NCBI GenBank assembly: GCA_036346255.1
Contig: CM070618.1
Coordinates: forward strand, 63,836,256 to 63,900,255
DNA length: 64,000 nt
Direction: 5' to 3'
Source: Ampelocalamus luodianensis
Taxonomy: Eukaryota; Streptophyta; Magnoliopsida; Poales; Poaceae
The position numbers and the translations under genes were made by a program. Positions within the stretch are counted from its first letter, which is position 1; each line of letters begins with the position of its first letter. A model generated the notes under the pieces. The model was not told the DNA's origin. It ran no database searches and saw only the letters and a program-made list of their open reading frames with translations. Positions 59,520 through 64,000 of the stretch are shown piece after piece.

Positions 59520-60700
59520 TTGCAGCCCTCGGTGACACACTGAGGACCAGATTAGAAGCTCGAGCGATGCGGAAGTGGCTAAAATTTTAGCACTAATGAA
59601 ACAAGGCAAGGCTAAATGTTTTAAGCAAGATGCACAAGGTACTCTATGGTTTGGAAACCGTTTGGTGGTACCATTTGATCGCCACTTGAAGAATTGATTC
59701 TCAGGCTCATAACTCAAAATTCTCTATCCACAGGAGTACAAAAATGTATCAAGATTTGAAAAAGCGTGGTGGAGCCAAATGAAACAAAGCGTTGCGCGTA
59801 TGTGGCCGTCGATCTATGTCAAGAGTTAAATTGAGCACTTGAAGCCGGTGGTACTCTAGATCCCTGCCCATTCCCGTGGAAATGGGAAGAAGTTGGCATG
59901 GATTTTATCACGGTCTTCCTAGAACTAAAGTGGATTTGATTCTATATGGGTAGTTGTAGACCGTTTGTGAAAGTTGCTCACTTCATTCTGTCAAGACCAT
60001 CTAGTGGGGACAAGTTAGCGAGCTTTACATTGCAAATTGTTTGTCTCCACGGTGTTCCAAAGGTGATAGTTTCGATAGAGGTCCTCAATTCACATCTATT
60101 TAGGGAATGCTTACATAAGCGATGGGGACCAGTCTATCTTTTAGCTCAGCTTATCACATAAGCGGATGGACAAGCGGAGAGTAAACCAAGTTTTGGAAGA
60201 TCTTCTTGGGCTTGCGAGTTGTCCTACGATAGTTGGGAAAGATGTTTACCGGTTGCCAAGTTCTCATACAACAACGACTTCCAATCGAGTATTCAAATGT
60301 CACCCTTGAAGCATTGTATGGGAGAGCTTGTAGAACACCTTTGGTGGTCGAGGCGGGAGAGGCCATTTATGGCCCAACCTTGGTGGAAGATCTTTGAAGA
60401 ACAAGTTCGTGTCATTCGCGAACGACTTAGGGCGGCTCAAGCACGTCGAGAAGTCATCGCGGCCGAGTCGTCGTCGCGAGTTGAGTTCGATGTGGACGAT
60501 CATGTATACCTTAAGTCTCTCCCATGAAAGGAGTTCGCGTTTCCAAATCAAAGTAAATTAGCACCTCGCTATATTGGACCTTTCGTATTCTAGCTAAGGT
60601 GGGATCGTGGCATACGGTTGGAGTTGCCACCATCACTTTCGACGTGCATGGCGTCTTCCATGTCTCCCAACTCAAGAAATGTCTTGAGTCCCAGCGAAGT
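59520..60700 (+). pseudogene. E2 integrase, second copy
   Basis: KVAHFILSRPS (about 59970-60000), IVCLHGVPKVIVSI and the frame at 60219-60527 (SWERCLPVAKFSYNNDFQSS, then FDVDDHVYLK) are clearly gypsy integrase. The terminal HGVFHVSQLKKCL codons are at about 60648-60685. Confidence 0.85.
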
Positions 60701-60798
60701 GGAGTTGGATAAACTCGACTTGCGACCGATCTATCTTATCAAGAGAGCCGATTCGTATCCTTGAGGAAGCGAGCGTAAGACTAGGAATCGTAACAACA

Positions 60799-61797
60799 AG
60801 TGCCACAAAGATAAACCAATGATACTATGCACTTGAATGCTCTCAACTACCTCAAAATATGAATTGAATGCAAATGAGTAGAAGAGAGTGCACCAAAGCC
60901 TCAAGATTATTCAATATGGCCAAAGGTTCTAAGCTTAGTGCGAGATGGGGGTGTATTTATAGCCTCAACCACAAAACTAGCGTTTGGAATAAATCCTGAA
61001 ATTTCCGGCGTTTGGAAATTTAGCTGCCTAAACCGGTACTATAGTTTTCATCATCATCAACAGTCGAACGGTATCATTTAATGTCTTTGAAACTGCTTTA
61101 TTCAAAAAGAGATTCTGATACTACAGTCAACTAGACAGTACTACCACCGCAGGTAGTCTTTGCTCGAGTAGAAACGAAACTCACGATTTCAGAGGTTTTG
61201 AGAAACACAAAAACACCCTCTTTGAAAATAGCATACCGTAAAGTTTCAATCCTCTACGCGCTTTAACGAGTATTTGCTCTGAGACATGCGGTCACATAAG
61301 CGTTTCTACGATTCAAGAAAAACACCCAAAAACATCCTCTATATAAAAAAACGTACATCCAACTAGAAATCCGTTATTATCGACTGCGGTAGTGCCGCTC
61401 ATCACCTCTGCTGGTCATATAGTTTACGACAGTTTTCTAGATACAAAAACAAAACAATTCTAAATGCAATGCATGTCCTTATGGTTGATCAAAATGGCAC
61501 AAAATAAACTTTCAAATTACTAACAATGATCGCTCTTTATAGCTGACGTCTAGCCTATAAATCTAGCCTTTTCTCCAAACAACATGAAGAATTGGTTAAA
61601 ACTACAAAAGGATCCTTAGACTATATGATACCATTGCCTTGAGCTATGTCGATCTTTTATCGTTTTTGTATTGCCATTTTTATGTTATCATTCAAACTCA
61701 GGACTAAACCTTTAAACATCTTAGCATTTTATGTTAGTCCCATGATACATTGTTGATATTAATTACCAAAATTATTTTTAGGGCCCTAGATGCTTCA
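60799..61797 (-). repeat. copia-like solo LTR, element-5' part
   Basis: On the minus strand it begins TGAAGCATCTAGGGCCC and continues TTTTGGTAATTAATATCAAC, close to the start of SIRE-type copia LTRs as I know them. Joined to 50502-50839 it makes a solo LTR of about 1.34 kb. Flanks at its outer ends (CTCTC at copy 1 left, CTATC at right) may be a degenerate target-site duplication. No copia internal genes are seen. Confidence 0.6.
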
Positions 61798-63010
61798 CTA
61801 TCTTAAAACTATGTCATTTTCATAGTTTTTTAATTGACTAACAATCACATAAATACTATACATAATATTAGGAGATGTTGGATAATAGGCAGCGGGACAA
61901 AGCAGCGTTAGCCTCATAAAAATTTCTAAAAAGCTGAAGTATATTCTCGGCAACAAACCAATGTTGCTTAGTTAACGATTACACTCTGAGTTGAATTGCT
62001 CTCGATGAGTGCGTTTGAATAAAATAGAAAAATACTCTTATATGGTAAAAGACTCTTAAGCATCAAGTAAGTAGAGTTCCACCTTACAGCATGTAAAGCT
62101 GAACTTTCTTGGATGTACACCCATCGCCATGTAGAAGTTCTTATATGATGTTATTTTTACGTTAGAATTATTCAAGTAAGATATCGCATCGTGAAAGTTT
62201 TAATATCTGAATCCAACCTCTTCAAATCACATTTTGACTATAAGGTTAATAATATGATAAGTGCATCGCTAATGTAGCAGAAGGAATCGGTGTATGTACT
62301 CAACCTTTGGAGTAAGAATATCCATGGCTCTAGAGTTCGGCGCGACATTGTCTAAAGTAATTGAGAATATTTTATCAGTAAGACCAAAGTCTTCCACGAC
62401 TTTGATAATCTGATCATAATATTCTCACCCATGTATTACATTAATTAATTTTAAACCTATAATTCTTTTCTTCATTACCCGATGTGTCATTAATATAATG
62501 AGCAATTACACAAATATAATCCCTCCTAGCTAGACCACTCCATATATTTAAGTGCGGAGACTTTGAAAATATTGCGTACTAAATAGTTTTTAATTTATTA
62601 CGGCGTTCATTGTAGTATTTTACTAGATCCCTAGTTGTTGTTTGTCTAAGCGAAAGAAAATCTAGAATTATGTGCAATCCTAATGTAAGTTTGAAAAGTA
62701 GTAGACTCCCCAAAGCCTAGCGTAAATCATGAAGCAATTAAATGACAAAGAGATTGTGGGCTACCTCGGGATCGTAGTCCCGACTACATACCATACCATC
62801 GAGGTTGTACTATAAATTGCGTACTGTACTGCCTCATCATCAATCCTTGCTTGGCCTTACATCTTGTAGCATGTCTAAGCATGTGCCCCATTCCACCTTA
62901 AGACTTTGCGAGATAATTCATTGCGACAAAATTTGCAAATAGCATATGGTTACCTTATTTCCTGTCGTGCGGCGGGTTGTCCTATCAAAATTCTCTCTCG
63001 GACTCCCGAT
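61798..63010 (-). pseudogene. hAT transposase, N-terminal and middle part (pieces 1-2)
   Basis: Minus-strand reading shows a BED-finger-like CKFC near 62925-62940 and then YDPEVAHNLFV (about 62765-62800). VRWNSTYLMLKSLLPYKS (62040-62090), the most characteristic block of plant hAT transposases, follows, then NYENDIVL near 61815-61840. Stops are frequent. The continuation (MKTKYFKYW onward) lies beyond the copia-like LTR at 34353-34985 and 49888-50501. I infer that these are parts of one gene. Confidence 0.75.
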
Positions 63011-64000
63011 GTAGAAACGGCGTTGACCTCTTAGCTCGTGTTGATGGCGATGAAGATCTTTGTCGTGGAGCACGATAGTAGAACTTCGTCTTGCCCTTAC
63101 TGTGTAACAAGCTGCGGTTGGTTTGAGGCAACGCGGCCTCTATAAACGCAACTTCCACCGAGTGAAAGTGTAATCACCGAAAGCAAAGCTATCGTAATTT
63201 TCATAACGAAAACATAAAATCAAAACTAACACTATTATTACTCCCATCTTAGCAAAACAAATAATAACAATAAAATTATGCAAAAATAATATTGTACCTT
63301 TTTCTTTGACTTCTTTGAGAAGTGAATTTTTCAAAAATTGGCATAATTTTTTTTGACTTTTACCAAATTATCTCACAACAATTTGAATTTACATGAATTT
63401 TGAAAGAGAGATTGAGGAATGGATGTGTCTTTGAATGAGAGGGTATGGTGGATATCTATAGGAAAAAATTTGGGTTTTTATTTTATTTTATTTACTTCTA
63501 TTTTAAAGCCCCAAGCAGATTAAAAACGATCAAAAACACCCCCGCAGGCATATCCACGGAGTGCGTGCCATGCCAAGCATAGCCCACCAGTGCCAGCCAG
63601 TAGCCTCCAGACCTCCCTTTTCTCCCTCATCTCTCTCGGTCCTCCACACACATACTTGCACCAGCACTTTCTTGCCGCGGCGCAGCGCCTTGTCGCCCAT
63701 GTCGTCGGCATACATGCTCCTCGGCGTCATGCCGGCCCGCCACCTCTTCCCTCCATGCCAACCCCCGCCCCTCCTCCATTTGCCCTCGCCCGCCTCCTCC
63801 TCCATACATGGCGGTCGCCACCCCATCTCCTCCCCTAGATCCTCGCTTTCGCGCAGTAGTCACCTCCCCCACACCACTCCTGTTCTCCCTGCATACTGGC
63901 CCCTACCCAGCCTCCTCCCCTGCTCCTCCCTCTTCTCCCTCTGTGCTGGCCGCTAGCCCGTCGCCTCCCTCTTCTCCCTCCCCGGTGGCATGTGGGCGGT
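63011..64000. other. Unassigned: probable hAT 5' flank, then a C-rich block
   Basis: 63011-63530 is AT-rich with no gene. From about 63540 to the window end the sequence is C-rich with frames open on both strands (63561-63956 plus, 63530-63826 minus). This pattern comes from composition, and no domain is recognisable in either. It may be the start of a GC-rich grass gene or a captured fragment that continues past the window. Confidence 0.4.

Larger units (their letters stand above)
50840..60798 (+). mobile_element. Tekay/Del-type chromovirus E2, second copy, 3'-truncated
   Basis: The 5' LTR is 50840-55412 and the internal region runs from 55413 to 60798. It ends inside the chromodomain (equivalent to about 45434 of copy 1), so the polypurine tract and 3' LTR are missing. 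Every domain of copy 1 up to integrase is present. It lies in the same position in the same copia-like LTR as copy 1, so it arose by duplication of the block and not by a separate insertion. Confidence 0.9.

Noticed and set aside
63561..63956. 131-codon C-rich open frame at the window edge
   Set aside because: Frames are open on both strands because of C-rich composition; Ser/Pro/Leu-rich with no domain and no visible promoter.
1..64000. CRISPR array, phage or bacterial operon
   Set aside because: No regularly spaced short repeats; the gene structure is that of a plant nuclear genome with spliceosomal introns.

Overview
This is a nuclear plant DNA window, almost certainly from a grass and probably Oryza or a close relative. 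The evidence is intron-rich plant genes, GC-rich monocot first exons, Helitron ends of the grass consensus, a Pack-MULE, and long-LTR chromovirus retrotransposons. No bacterial, organellar or CRISPR features are seen.

Layout. (1) 0-5 kb is a graveyard of old transposable elements: a Mutator-like transposase N-terminus, a degenerate LTR-like stretch with repeated GGTCAGACCG-type motifs, and an LTR-like remnant. (2) 5-19 kb is a genic island with three genes: a UBC13-type ubiquitin-conjugating enzyme (minus strand, 8 coding exons), a short single-exon Dof zinc-finger factor (plus strand), and a CGL160-like chloroplast ATP synthase assembly factor (minus strand, 9 coding exons). A small Pack-MULE lies between the first two, and tandem micro-duplications sit in introns. 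(3) 19.4-21.3 kb is a non-autonomous Helitron with good termini. (4) About 21.3-63 kb is one nest of elements that appears to have grown inside a single hAT transposase gene (minus strand). A Tekay/Del-type chromovirus (E1, minus strand, 21524-34352, target-site duplication CCTTC) interrupts the hAT C-terminus. A solo copia-like LTR interrupts the hAT middle. A second Tekay/Del-type element (E2, plus strand) sits inside that solo LTR. A roughly 15.5-kb segment (E1 LTR end + hAT + copia LTR + E2) is then repeated in tandem, with a chimeric junction at about 49383; the second E2 copy lacks its 3' end. (5) 63-64 kb is unassigned.

The three host genes are ordinary and not functionally linked: ubiquitin signalling, transcription, and thylakoid ATP synthase biogenesis. 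The notable biology is the nested architecture.

Sequence quality. Two conserved genes carry small indels that break otherwise convincing frames: one missing base in UBC13, and a 1-base and a 2-base deficit in CGL160. Differences between repeat copies concentrate at CG/CAG/CTG/CCGG-type sites, while AT-rich stretches are nearly identical. I read this as mostly long-read consensus error, probably linked to cytosine methylation. Broken frames here should therefore not be taken at face value as pseudogene decay.
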